Part shown: piece after piece, positions 23,591 through 35,735 of the stretch
How the letters are laid out: every line of letters starts with the position of its first letter
How positions within the stretch are numbered: the first letter of the stretch is position 1
DNA from: Chelydra serpentina
Lineage: Eukaryota; Chordata; Testudines; Chelydridae
DNA length: 64,000 bases
Direction of reading: 5' to 3'
NCBI GenBank assembly: GCA_037349315.1
Contig: JBAIAC010000018.1
Coordinates: forward strand, 372,001 to 436,000
Made by a program: the position numbers and the translations under genes
The notes under the pieces: model-generated
The model's input: the letters and a program-made list of their open reading frames with translations, nothing else
Database searches by the model: none
Told to the model about the DNA's origin: nothing

Positions 23591-24422
23591 GTGACCATAT
23601 AACAGAAATTAAATAGACTTTAATATAACTTTTATTAAAATAAGTGATCAATGCTCATGTGAATTAATCCTAATATTGGAGTCATTCATCAAAGTCCCAA
23701 GTCTGGAGGCATGATAAATGCTTTATCAATCTTCAAAAGAGGGAGACCACTATTAATTCCAAATATTATATGAAAAATATCTTTAAGACTCTCTAAAGAG
23801 CATAGGCATTTAGGATCATTTTTAAAACTAAGTATCCTGTACTGCAAGTGAGATTGGGGGAAAAAATCTGTAGGCGGGAACAGAACACTCTTGTGCAGAA
23901 TAACTGCAAGAATTGCTTGTGTGTTGATCTGATTTCTTGATGGGGTTCTCAGGTTGCAGAGGGAGAAAGAATATTCTGGATCCTGAATGTTTAGAAAGCA
24001 GGGATAGCTCTATTTACCTTTAGGGAGAATGCTTTTGAAAAATCTCTCCGCAACGACTATGATGTCTCTTTGCAGCGGAAAGAGAGGAAAATTAAAAGTA
24101 ATTAAAGTCCAATTAAAAGAAACATGGTAAATATTCAGGTAATTTTGCTAGGGACAAATATTTTTGAGTTCGGTTCCAAAAGGGATAATTTTAAACACAG
24201 ATATCTCAAAACTGCACAATCCATTTATAAAACTGTCAATAACATTTCTAGTGGGAAGAGCAATCACTAAACACACTCCTTAGTTAATACAGATTTATGT
24301 TTTCCTAGACAAGTAATCTTTCCGCTCATGAACATTTTGTTCAGTTAGAGGACTTGGGAATGACTGTCTGTCTTTATCACAGATGCAACAGATTTACCCT
24401 GAAAATATTATAGCTGCTCTAA

Positions 24423-24700
24423 GAGACAGTCTTCATGGGAACACTCCAGAAAGATATTCCAAATTAACTGAAGGTGTGAATGTAAAGTGGATTAGTTATA
24501 CTGCATTGCTTTCAGAATTAAAGTGGCTTTATTCCGTTTAGCTTATTTTAGTTTAGCTAAACCGAATTAAGGACAGCCTCTTTAATTCTGAATAAGAGTA
24601 TCCACACAGGAATTTAATGCAATTTAACTAAACCTCTTTAAAGTAATACTTGTAGTTAATTCCGATTAATTTTCTTGGGTGTTCCTGTGAAGACAAGTCC
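24423..24700. mobile_element. Harbinger-type MITE, spacer B copy 3
   Basis: Same ends and position as 13118-13395, with TAA on both sides. Confidence 0.65.
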
Positions 24701-24930
24701 TAAATTTCTAACAGCATGAGAGGTGTACCACAACTCAGAGACAAACGCTGAAAACATTTCAGTTGCTAGGCCTGGTAAGGCACTAGCCCTAGTTGGTTCC
24801 CCTAACAGCTTTAATGCATGGCTAAAGTGAAGAGGTATTTTTCTAGAGCTGACAAAAAAGGGAAGGGTTGCAAATACCCCAAGTACTGTGGCTTAAACAG
24901 TTACAATTCTGGAGAAACAAGAGCAGTTTT

Positions 24931-25190
24931 TATTAGGATTAATTCACATGAGCATTGATCACTTATTTTAATAAAAGTTATATTAAAGTTTTTTAATTTC
25001 CATCATGTGGTAACTTTAAAAGATATAGTGGGTTGCTATCCATACTTCAGCATTTTTACTTATATGGTCATTTCAATAAAGAGAGCCATTTTGTGGCCAT
25101 ATAGGGTCAAAATGTGTGGCTTTTTCCTCATACAGTCATTTCAATTGATAGTGGTATTTAGCGGACATACATGGTCAAATTAGCTTATTT
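24931..25190 (+). repeat. inverted copy of protamine upstream region
   Basis: About 260 bp match, in reverse complement, the upstream region of copy 6 (about 27690-27950). Variants shared only with that copy, such as the complement of 'caacccactatatc' and 'ttaccacatgatgg', show the relation. It lies at a point where the other B spacers read straight from 'gagcagttcttat' into 'ttgggcc'. It carries CArG-like words but no TATA box or coding part. Confidence 0.85.
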
Positions 25191-27259
25191 TTTGGGCCCC
25201 TGGTTGGCAGTGGGGTGGAAGAAGTGGCAATCTAATAGAGGATTAAGATTATTCGGGCCTAGACACTGCTGTATAGTCTAGTCCAGTCTCTTATTCCAAG
25301 CAAACAGGAGTTTACAGGTTTGTAGTTAGTGGTGTCTCTCACTGGAGTCTGTCGGCAAGGGTTTCCTGCTCAGTCGCTGTTCCTTCCACACCCACAGACC
25401 AACGCCCAGCTGCAATCTCCGTCAGCCAAACCCTATTCCATATGCAGTTCCTCAGCTTCTGATTATGCCTGCCCTAGACACAGTTCCCTGGGGATTTCTC
25501 CATGGATCCAGCTTCTCAGACGCTCCTGGTTTCCAAGCCACCCCCAGAAGAGCTAGGGTCCTGGTTTAGGGTCTTTCCTTCTACCTGGCCAGGGGAAGGG
25601 GATGTACCGTGAGCAAAAGGAGAATGGAAATCGTAGTTTCTTCCATATCAGGTGCATTACACCCTTAGCACCAAAAGGAAAGTTTTCAAAGTGGAGGTTT
25701 TTTGTGTGTGGGTTAGTTTGTTTTCATCAGGGATTTGGCAAAATCTAATCTCACACTGCTTTACATGAGGAATAACACAAGTCCATGGACCTGATTCTGA
25801 TCTCATGCTGTCCATACAGCGGTTTCATTGCATTACCTGAGTGTCGTTACCCCTATCTTATAGATGTTAATTTTCTAACACAAAAGGTATTTCACCCAAC
25901 GTGAGGTAACTAGTTTAGGCTTCAGTATGATGGGGGAGTGGGGGAGAGGAACTGATCACTGGAATGGAAATTGGCAGTTGCTTAGAATCTTCATGGCACA
26001 GTCTCAACCAGAAATAAACATACATGGCCCATGATGGACGTGGCCAGGCCTAGTTTGAGTGAGTGGGTGCTGTGACCTTGTGCTCCGGGTCATACTGCCA
26101 CTCTCTCAAATTTGCCTCGCTGTCCTTCCGTCACCGCAGAGGGGCAGCTGGAGGAAAACTGTGTGCTGTGACCTCATGGACCAATTCACGATGCCTGGAA
26201 TGGGGAGTCGGGCGCAGACCTGAAGAAGAGGAGCTCCTGCTGTGGGGTGAGTTCGCTTTTCAACCCCCCCCTATGATTTTCCCTCCACACCAGGACAGTG
26301 AGCGATGTGGAAACTTCCCACAACCCACTGGTTGGGAAACACGTTGCTTTAGAGGATATTTTTGTGGGTGTGTCAAAAAATACGGACTTACCCAGCCAGT
26401 AATGTAAACAGTTACATTATTGTGTCATTCAAACAATTACAGAAGTTTCAGAACTAATGGCTACATGCTTGGTCCAGCACATACTTTTCTGCAGGCAAAC
26501 AGCTAGGCATAAAATTGGTAATTTTTCAAATCTTGGAAAAGCCATATGGTCCAAAGTAAGGCTGTAGATTGACCTGAAAATATGCATATGTTGGAGAATG
26601 TATATAGGCTGTTTGTCAGGATTTGCAAGAAACCTGATAGTTGTGAGAAGGAATGGGATATTATTGAAAATATAATGGCCATTATAAAATGAGAAGGAAC
26701 TAGAAAAATGTTGCAGCACTGTTCCAAAAAATCTCAAAAAGAACGGAATGGATAATATCAAAAATATGCCATCATCAAATCATAAGACTAAGAACAGTGT
26801 TCACATTCTGGGCAACTTCTCTTATCTGGGTTTCAGAGATGGCTAAAAACTAATGATCAAAGGCAGAGAAACGTCCATATGAAAAAGAAAAAAGATTGAG
26901 ACTATCGATTGAGGAAAAGAGAAGTACATGAATGATAGTGTAGAAGGTAGTAAAAAGGATGTAAGAATCCTGATCCTTCCAGGAAATAACTAACCTCTGA
27001 CTGAGACGGCTAGGAAGAAACTGTAAACAGTCATAAATACACCCAATATTTCCAAACCTATGCAAAGACCCAATGAGACTGCAAAATGAAATTTCAAAGT
27101 TTATTGACAGGTGGTATTGTTCAAATGGTAGCAGGCTCCTTGCATCTTGGGACGTCATCGCGGGGTGTTGTCACTGAAGGGTGTTTTCTTTTTGCCATAG
27201 CAGATGTTGCAGAGTGGTGGGTCGATGACTTGCACAGGAGAATGGGAGAAATCAGGAAA

Positions 27260-27433
27260 TTAAAAACTACTCCTCCTTCTCCTCCTCCTCCTTCGACCTC
27301 TCCCTCTACGACCTCTCCTCCTTCGGCCATGGCGTCTCCTTCTCCTCCTTCTATGTCGACCTCCGCGGCCTCCCCTTCGTCGCCTTCTGCGACGGCTCCT
27401 GCTTCTGCTCCTGCTGCGTCTGTATCTTGCCAT
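27260..27433 (-). CDS. PRM1: protamine, copy 6 (type II, 57 aa)
   Basis: Type II sperm protamine with His27, the RGRG insertion, 57 residues, 37 Arg and no Cys. The predicted protein is identical to that of copy 3; the DNA differs by a silent CGC/CGT change in the N-terminal arginine block. The SR-repeat with four serines is intact. TATATAAA is at 27552-27559, 126 nt before the ATG, and AATAAA at 27100-27105. It is the first intact copy at the right, that is, the 5'-most in the direction of transcription. Two dead promoter relics follow upstream. Confidence 0.9.
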   Translation of the reverse strand: MARYRRSRSRSRSRRRRRRRGGRGGRHRRRRRRRHGRRRRGRRGRGRRRRRRRRSSF

Positions 27434-27551
27434 TTACGGAGAAGATTTTGGCTTTCAAGATCTCTGCAGCGGGAGCACCACCTCCGTAGGAGGCAGCCAA
27501 CCTGTCTGGTGGGATTTCCTTAGCTTGTGAGTTCAGCTGGCAGCTCTGGCC

Positions 27552-27865
27552 TTTATATAGAGGGGCTGATAATTGTGACAAAAGCCAACCAGGTCACTCA
27601 CCTGTGATGAACTATAATAGGGCATCAAAATAGTTCACATAAGGGCATCAATTTTACTGTATAGCAAAGTGTCCATATAAGGAAAAAAAAAAGCTAATGT
27701 GACCATGTATGTCCACTAAATACCACTATCAATTGAAATGACTATAGAAGGAAAAAGCCACACATTTTGACCCTATATGGCCATAAAATGGCTCACTTTG
27801 TTGAAATGACCATACAAGTAAAAATGCTGAAGTATGGATAGCAACCCACTATATCTTTTAAAGTT
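27552..27865 (-). promoter_or_regulatory. protamine copy 6 promoter
   Basis: TATATAAA at 27552-27559. A short partial duplication near 27618-27650 repeats 'gggcatcaa'. CCATATAAGG near 27672 and the rest of the cluster are present. Confidence 0.65.
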
Positions 27866-27899
27866 ACCACATGATGGAAATTAAAAATACTTTAATATA

Positions 27900-29150
27900 A
27901 CTTTTATTAAAATAAGTGATCAATGCTCATGTGAATTAATCCTAATATTGGAGTCATTCATCAAAGTCCCAAGACTGGTCGAATGATACATGCTTTATCA
28001 ATCTCCAGTGGAGGGGTCCACTATTAATTCCAAATATTAAATGAAAAATATCTTTAAGACTCTCTAAAGAGCATAGGCTTTTAGGACCATTTTTAAAACT
28101 AAGTATTCCCTTACTGTAAGTGAGATTGGGGGGAAAAATCTGTAGGAGGGAACAGAACACACTTGTGCAGAATAATTGCAAGAATTGCCTGTGTGTTGAT
28201 CTGATTTCTTGATGGGCTTCTCATGTTGCAGAGGGAGAAAGAATATTCTGGATCCTGAATGTTTACAAAGGAGGGATAGCTCACTTTATCATTAGGGAGA
28301 ATGCTTTTTAAAACTCTCTCCGTAATGACCAGGACCTCTCTTTGCAGTGGAAAGAGAGGAGAATTAAAAGTAAATAAAGTCCAATTAAAAGAAACATGGT
28401 AAATATTCAGGTAATTTTGCTAGTGAGAAATATTTTTGAGTTGGGTTCCAAAAGGGATTAATTTAAACACAGATATCTCAAAACTGCACAATCCATTTAT
28501 AAAACTGTCAATAACATTTCTACTGGGAAGAGCAATCACTAAATACACTTCCTGGTTAATACAGATTTATGTTTTCCAGGTTTTCCTAGACAAGTAATCT
28601 GTCCCCTCACAAAAATTTTGCTCCGTTAGAGGACCTGGGAATGGACTGTCTGTCTTTATCACAGATGCAACATATTCACCCTTGAAAATATTATAGCTGC
28701 TCTGAGAGACAGTCTACATGGCAACACTCCAGAAAGATATTCCAAATTAACTGAAGGTGTGAATGTAAAGTGGATTAGTTAAACTGCATTGCTTTCAGAA
28801 TTAGAGTGGCTTTAATCAGTTTAGCTTATCTGCAGAAGAGGAGCTGCTGCTGTGGGGTGAGTTCTCTTTTCACTCACACACACACCCACACACACACACA
28901 CACACCCCTAGACTTCCTACAACCCACTGGTCACAACCCACTGTTTGGGAAACACATTGCTTTAGAGGATGTTTTTGTGGGTTTGAAAAAATACTGACTT
29001 ACCCAGCCAGTAACGTAAACAGTTACATTATTATGTCATTCAAATAATTACAGAAGGTTCAGAACTAATCGCTACATGCTTGGTCCAGCACATACATATC
29101 TGCAGGCAAACAGTTAGGAATAAAATTGGTAATTTTTTGTATCTTGGCAT
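27900..29150. repeat. truncated type B spacer
   Basis: Follows other B spacers to about 28828, inside the MITE, then jumps to sequence equivalent to about 14640, a deletion of about 1.4 kb. A CA-rich microsatellite lies at 28871-28907. Confidence 0.65.
28871..28907. repeat. (CA)n microsatellite
   Basis: Nearly pure CA dinucleotides interrupted by CCC. Confidence 0.9.
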
Positions 29151-29154
29151 GGAT

Positions 29155-29500
29155 ATTGGCTGTCAAGATCTCTGCAGTGAGAGCACCACCTCTGTCGGAG
29201 GCAGCCAACCTGTCTGCTGGGATTTCCTTAGCTTGTGGGTTGAACTGGTAGCTCTGGCCATCATATAGAGGGGCTGATAACTGTGACAGAAACCAGCCAG
29301 GTCACTCACCTGTGATGACCAACAATGGGCTTGTCCATATATGGAAAACACCAGCTGTCCTGATCATGCTATTAAATAGCACTTTCCATTGAAATGACTA
29401 TATAAGGACAAAGCCATAAGTTTTGACCCTATAGGGACATAACATGGTGTTTTGTTGAAATGACAGTATAACAACAAAAACACCCTGAAGTTTGGAGGAT
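29155..29500 (-). pseudogene. protamine relic 7: leader and promoter only
   Basis: From 29155 the sequence matches the 5' leader and promoter of the intact copies ('tcaagatctctgcag', 'ccaacctgtctg', 'tttccttagcttgtg', 'gaggggctgataa'). The coding part and 3' UTR are missing: at about 29155 it is joined directly to spacer sequence equivalent to about 14965. The TATA position reads CATCATATAG on the plus strand, so TATATAAA is lost. Diverged CArG-like words continue to about 29490. This is a dead copy. Confidence 0.8.
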
Positions 29501-29613
29501 GCACCGAAACGTGAAACTATGGAATTGTTTGTCTCTACATTACCCTTGCCTTGTTGGATTAATTTTTAAAATGTTTGGGTGATTTTATTTAAACTGTGGA
29601 TCTATTCTGGCTA

Positions 29614-29792
29614 CCTGTCTTTGGTGGAATTTCCTGAGCTTGTTAGTTGAGCTGGCATGCTGAGCGTTATATAGAAAGGCTGATAAGTATGACCCACATT
29701 GCTGTATTATTCAGCTATGATAAACTAGAATTTAGCAATATATGGCCATCAAATTTACTGTATAGCAAAGTGTCCATGTAAGGGAAAAAATA
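29614..29792 (-). pseudogene. protamine relic 8: older promoter fragment
   Basis: More diverged match to the same leader and promoter ('cctgtct..ggtggaatttcct', 'gcttgttagttgagctggca', 'atatagaaaggctgataa', 'tactgtatagcaaagtgtccat'). The minus strand keeps TATATAAC at the TATA position. No coding sequence is attached. Confidence 0.7.
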
Positions 29793-29799
29793 GATTTTT

Positions 29800-31900
29800 C
29801 CCCTTTTATAAATACTTTGGAAGTTAATTTATGTAGGTCACCCTTATAAGAGGGGAAAGCAGTGACCAGTTGATATCATATTGATATTATCTCTTCACTA
29901 CATAATGGCAACACACATCATGACACCCAACCATCAGAAATGAAAAGCTGCCCTTCCTAATTTATTCTACTTTGATTACTAACCATGTGTGCATTAAGTC
30001 CAGGGGAAGGCACTAACTCAGTCCTAATTTTGTCTTCTTGATTTTGAACATTTAGGTACCTAAAATGGTTGTTTTTAATATCACGTGAAATGTTTTGCAT
30101 CCAGCGTCGTTTTATTGCAAAGTGTCAACAAGTAACTTATGGCCTCACAAGCTTTCACAGTTGTTTCCTGAGGGCAATTGAAACAGTATGCGATTTACAA
30201 GTTAAAATAGATGGCTGTTTTATGCCGTGTGTAACTTTTTCCTGCAGCAAATGAATAACTTCAATATTGTTGTCAAATGCACACTGTAATATGTTGGGGT
30301 TATAAAATAATTAAATGTTGAAATGTTGTGATCTGTGTGTGTCTTTGAGAGGACTAAAGATATTTGTGAAAAAATTGTCAGAAGCTTAAAACCAAACCCA
30401 TGATTTGAATACAGTGGGTCAAATTCCCCTTTCCATTTCAGGCAAGCAGGAATGTAACCCATTACATTTCTAGTAAAAAGGAAGGTACTTTTACCATTAG
30501 AACGAACAGTCTTTCAATAGCAGCCATTACAATTTGAAAATAATAGGCTTGATTCTCCATTCATACCAGTTTTATATCACTATAATTCTATAAACTCTTA
30601 TGGAGCTAACAACTCCCAATTGACACTGGTATAACTGAGAGGATAATCAAGCCAATCCTTTTGCACTGGAAATGTCTAAATTAAATATGTTATAGACTTC
30701 TCCACTTAATATTCTACAAAATCTTCTTGGCTTTTTCCCTCTTCTCAGTCACCTGTGTAATGCGTACCATTAGTCATGCACTCACACTTGCCTTTAGGGA
30801 AATAGTCTTCTCAAGAGCCAAATTAATGAAACTGGCAGCAAAAGGACAACTATATTGCCAGCGCTCCTGTCGTGCCTTTATTACAGCTGACCAGGCAAGC
30901 CTCAGAATAAGGAACCTCTCAATAGAATCTTAGTACTGTGTGTTCCATTTGGACAAGGTGGTCTTTCAAACTGATGTGGCTTCCACCCCCAAAGTACCCC
31001 ATCTTCCATAAATCCCAAGGTAGCCCTGCTGTCCTTGTGCTTATCCAAAGCATTCACAGTCAAAGAAGAGACTGTAGAACTTGCTGGATGTTCACTGGCC
31101 CTCAAAATATAGACAGATTACACTCAGTTCCTCAGGAAATCCTAGGCCCTTTCATGTTTTTCCACTCATGTATGGAAGCTGAGAAAGCTTGCAAATCATC
31201 TATCTCATGATGCATTAGATGGAACATCTTGGGGGCACAAAGCAAAAAAACCTTACCTCTTCATTAAACGTCAGGGTCCTAAGTGAGGGATGACAACATA
31301 TATTTTGGAGGGCTAGTATGCACAAATTGACCTAGTCACTGACCGTTTTAATCACAAGAAGCAAACATAGGCTCTAAATAACAGATCCACCTCAATAACC
31401 AAACAGGCCACTGTAGAAGGAACTGTTTGGAGATCAATAAATGGCTATGTGAGAAGAAAGTCATTAAGAGGCAAAATATTTCTCTCCTATGTCATAGGAT
31501 CAGGTCATCTCCCCCAACCTCCATCCTAGATATCATTGTGTACGTGCTTCATTAATTGGCTGTTTCCGTTGGTGGCGGCTCAGTTTGGTTGATATGTTTT
31601 ATTTATTTTCACACCTCTCTCCGCCTTCCTTCTGTTTTCCCACATTCCCTACACCCCCTGACCCCCAGTCTGTTTCCTCCTGCCCAGGTTTTCCTGCTTC
31701 TTCATAGTTTCCTGTCCAACTTCCAAACAACAGAGCCACATTACAGTCACATTATCTGATGGCAGCCCAGGTTCCATTTCTTCAGGAAAAAGATGGGAGT
31801 CATCAGTCAACTTTACTGCACAAATCCTCTTTCTCCACATTGTTTCTCTGGCTTTCATTGAAAAAATCAAACAGTGCAGTATAAAGCACGTGGGTTACAC
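29800..31900. other. intergenic, no gene recognised
   Basis: Non-coding sequence right of the array. Open frames are short and unlike known domains. Confidence 0.5.
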
Positions 31901-31904
31901 TTTA

Positions 31905-32560
31905 ACTTCAGACCAACAAGCCAAAGCTGATGAGCCAGTAACCTCACAAAGGCCCGCACTAGAGACCTCACAAAAAGCCGGAGGCTTAACATCAGCCCAG
32001 AGAGCCTGAGGCGCTGATCTAGCAAACCTTACAAAGACTTGCGCTTTGACAAGAGCCAGTATCCTCACAGAAGCCTGACCTTTGACATTACCCCAGCAAG
32101 GTAGAGGTACTGTACCAGAGACCTGAGGCCTGTGTCCAGACATCATCCTAGGAAGATGGAGGTGCCCAGCTAGTATCCTGATAAAATCCCACTGGAAGTC
32201 CTGTAGCAGGAACTCTGTGTCAGTGCTTTGCCTATTACCAACCCAGCATGTCATATGTGCTAAACCAGTGACCTTCTAGCAGCCCATTCTTCCAGTATGC
32301 TACATCTGAGGAACAAGTGACCTCGTAGAGGCCTGTACTTGGACACAAGCCCAGAAACCTAGAGGTGCTGAACCACTAACTACATAAAGGCTTGTTGCCT
32401 TGGCGCCAGGCATCCTTCTAGAATGTGTTCAGATCTGACTTTATCCCAGCAAACTAAAGGTCCTGAGCTGGTAACCCTCCAAGGCGTGTGCATTTATATC
32501 ACTGCAGCATGCTGTAATTGATGAGCTAGTGACCTCACAGAGGCCCTTGCACTGAATTCA
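31905..32560. repeat. degenerate ~60-bp tandem repeat, locus 2
   Basis: Same repeat family as 4385-5125: 'gagccagtaacctcacaaaggcc', 'catcagcccag', 'tagaggtgctgaacc' recur every 55-70 bp, about ten diverged units. A 119-residue minus-strand frame crosses it by chance. Confidence 0.65.
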
Positions 32561-34497
32561 GACCGTGGTTATCAGATGCTCTTCTGGAATGATACAATAG
32601 AGATTTAAGAAGAGCTGAGGAGCTGGCCTTCCGCAGTTATAAAAACTCAGGACCTATTTATTTGGAATGACTACAACACTTGGAATGTATTAAAAATCAA
32701 TAATAATTCTGTTTTAACATGTAGTGGCAAATGAGACATACAGCTTGTCTCAGTTGGCCATCTTCACAGATTAAGTATATATAATCCAAGCCTTTGTTTG
32801 TTTTGACCACAATACCTTTCAATTGGAAATTCTATCTATCCAATTACTGAAGCTTGCAGCAACTGAATAGATTTATGAACTAGCAGTTACATTTTTAATT
32901 ATAACCTGCATTTTGAAAACTTTAGCCCTCAGTCTCTCAGGATGCTGTGTTGTGTAAAGCTGCACAAGCTGACTGGAATCCATCATTTAACCAAATGATA
33001 CCATCTTGAACAATAAATACATGCCTTCACTTGACAGAAACACTTTTCCAATTTGCATTACTGAGCGTTTTGCTACAACAAATGTACAGACAGAAATGGC
33101 ATTTTGTTAAATACAGTTGCCTGGGCAAGTGTGACACATACTGAATAAAACAACATGAAAGTAGGGTGGATATTTTTTTTGACAGATAAACTTTAAATTC
33201 TGCCTCCGTTACTTCTAAAATTACAGTCGGTCTTAAGGTAGAGAAAATAAATACAAAAAAATAACTCTCACAACTAAAGAGAGTACTGTCAATTTAAGGG
33301 GAGTAAAATTTTAATAAAGGTTTCCCAACTCACATTAAAAGATGAAGATGCCAGCGTACATGCAATTGTTTTACTAAACAGCCATTTCAGTAATTTAGTT
33401 TATTTTCAGGAGTACATCACAGCTATCAATGTTATTGGGCCAACAAGTTGTTGAATAATGCAAGTATTGTACATTTGTAATGCATATATTGGGCCATATT
33501 GAATGAAATGAAGTTGTTTGTAAGTGTTTTAGAATACGTTTTATCTCAGAATATTTTATATGATTCATTTAATAAGAATATAAAAATTCTACGAGCAGGG
33601 AATGCTATTTAGTGCAACATGCTTGTCTCTAGTTTAGCTCATATTCAGTGGACAATGTTAAGGTAAAAATCACATTTCAAAAAGCAAACAGATATAATTA
33701 TCTCTGTTACTAACTGCACTTTAAATTATTACAACTGAAAATCAAGGCACAGATTTTTACAGATATGCAGAAATGGAAGTGCAATCACTATGCTCATAGA
33801 ACAGGTCGTTTTTGCCCATCTCCTGATTTGCACGTGCTCTCCTGGTTACTGTGCATGCAAATTACATATAAGTATTTTTATGCACACAGTTCTGTGCTAA
33901 GGTTCACTTTTCACTAATTATGCTTTTTCTTTATTTTTTGTATTTGGCTGATTGGGCAATAAAAATGGACCAGTTAATTTCAATATTGTTTATACTTACT
34001 TTCTGGTTAGTTTCAATTCCAATTTCTATCATACCAGCACAAATCAATTTTATGTTACAATCCTCCAAACCCTTACACACTTCAGTAGTCCCACTAAAGA
34101 CAGTAAAATGGATATATTCATGTGCATAAAGTCACTTGTGTGTATAAATGTTTATTTCAAGGCACTGTTTTGCAAACACTTTAGGAGGATGTTTATTTGC
34201 TTTTTCTAGGAAATTGTTTCCATTTGCTTTACAGGAAAACAAACAATTTTTACTAGAATTAGGTTATGTAAAGGCTTGTTTCTGCAGAACTTAAATTGAG
34301 AGACAAATTTGATCCAAGTGTGTCCTTTTCAGCCCAGTTTCCTGCTTGTTCACTATACCCCTCAATATCTTACTCCATAAAATAAACCTCTTGAGCCCAT
34401 TCCACTCTTTACTCCAACTGCTTTTCCCAATAATTTATTTTATAATTTTAATCTCCCTTTGGGTGAAGTAGGTCTGCCTAAATACTTTACAGAGTAG
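32560..34497. other. intergenic, no gene recognised
   Basis: Strongly AT-rich, no supported feature. Confidence 0.5.
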
Positions 34498-34558
34498 CAG
34501 CCATGTTAGTCTGTGTCAGCAAAAAGAACAGGAGTACTTGTGGCACCTTAGAGACTAA

Positions 34559-35373
34559 GGCCTTGGCTACACTTGCAGATGTACAGCGCTGTGAGTTAAA
34601 CCCGTCTTCGTACAGCTGAGTAGGGAAAGCGCTGCAGCCTGTCCACACTGGCAGCTGCCAGCGCAGTAAGGTGGCTACATTTGAGGCATTTGCAGCTGTA
34701 TTGGGAGCGGTGCATTATGGGCATTCAAGTGGCTGCAACGTGCTTTTCAAATGGGGGAGGGGGTGAGGGGGACTTTGACAGGGAGCGTGTTGGGAGAGAG
34801 AGTGGGTTTTTGGAATCTCCACAGAGTGTCAGCTCATTATCTCCTAAGTTTACACACCTCCACATCCCCTGCCTCTCTCTCAATCACTGAAAGCAAACAG
34901 CAGGGGCTTTGTTTGTTTTTAAAGAGCAGATAAAAGAGAACTTGGGGAAACGGAGCCCCCCCCCCCCCCCGTTCTTCTCCTCTCCCCCCACCCCCCCGCC
35001 GTCTCTGTCCAAGGCAACTTTGCTGCCGGCATTCCTAACGGAGCCCGCTCTCCCCCCCCCCCCCCGCCTGCAAACAGTAGCTGTGTTTGTAAAGCAGCTC
35101 CAGACGGAGCTCTGAACTCCAACCCGGAAGTGCCGTTTCAAAACAAAGGGAGCTTCCGGAGGTCAGTAACTGCGGAGTTCCTCGGCTACTTTGAAGGACC
35201 AGCGTTCCACCCACTTCGCAACAGTAGCTATTCCTCTCGGGGAGGTGGAGTACATGCAGCGCTGTATCTGAGGAGATACACCGTTGCACGTGCCTTGCAA
35301 GTGTAGCCAGTTAGTGAGTTACAGCGCTGCAGGCAGTTTTATTGCGCTGTAACTCGTAAGTGTAGCCAAGGCC
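34559..35373 (+). mobile_element. ~815-bp non-autonomous element, TIR GGCCTTGGCTACACTT
   Basis: Begins GGCCTTGGCTACACTTGC and ends with the complement (AAGTGTAGCCAAGGCC). The flanks are TAA and TCA, a near match to a 3-bp target duplication. It interrupts another repeat ('acttgtggcaccttagagacta', 34527-34558). It contains two poly-C tracts (34957-34972, 35053-35066). Relatives are at 54484-55153 and 58730-59433. No transposase frame is present. Confidence 0.7.
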
Positions 35374-35735
35374 TCAAATCCAGTATCTCTGTTCAGTCTA
35401 TGATTTTCAGTGTCTGGCAGAGTTATGAATTTAAGATCCCAGGGTCATCTGTTGTTAGTATTGTGCAGGTTACCTTCGAGGATGAGGTCTGATAGGTCAG
35501 ATTTAGAGTGCATTTAAAAAGAAGGATGTTTTTATATGTCCTTAAAAGGGCGTAAAAGGGAGGACTTTATACTGTCAATGCACAAAATTGTTAATGTAAG
35601 AGATATGGTAAGGGGTAAGTGAACACATGAAGTCAGGTTTACCATTGATAACTCAAATCCTAAAATTAATCCTTGATGAATTCTAGATAGAGCCGGGAAA
35701 ACTAGTGGTAGGAACACAGGAATAAATAAGGTATT

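Larger units (their letters stand above)
23625..27060. repeat. array spacer type B, third copy
   Basis: Co-linear with the other B spacers, with the MITE at 24423-24700 and the exon-like block at 26140-26246. It is interrupted by an inverted promoter fragment at 24931-25190. Confidence 0.7.
5975..29800 (-). repeat. tandem protamine gene array
   Basis: Six intact gene units and two promoter relics stand head to tail on the minus strand. Start-to-start spacing of the genes is about 5.3, 4.0, 3.9, 3.3 and 4.3 kb from left to right. The left edge (about 5975-6180) is a diverged version of the sequence that lies 3' of the other copies. The right edge is the degraded promoter relic at 29614-29792. 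Genes plus about 350 bp of upstream sequence are the best conserved part; the spacers vary by insertions, deletions and one inversion. All coordinates of unit edges are approximate because they were judged by eye. Confidence 0.9.

Noticed and set aside
31895..32254. 119-residue minus-strand frame
   Set aside because: It lies wholly inside the degenerate tandem repeat, so its apparent periodicity is that of the repeat.
34909..35289. Pro- and Gly-rich frames around the poly-C tracts, and similar Gly/Ala frames at 63139-63434
   Set aside because: They come from homopolymer and C-rich interiors of MITEs and have no conserved start or domain.
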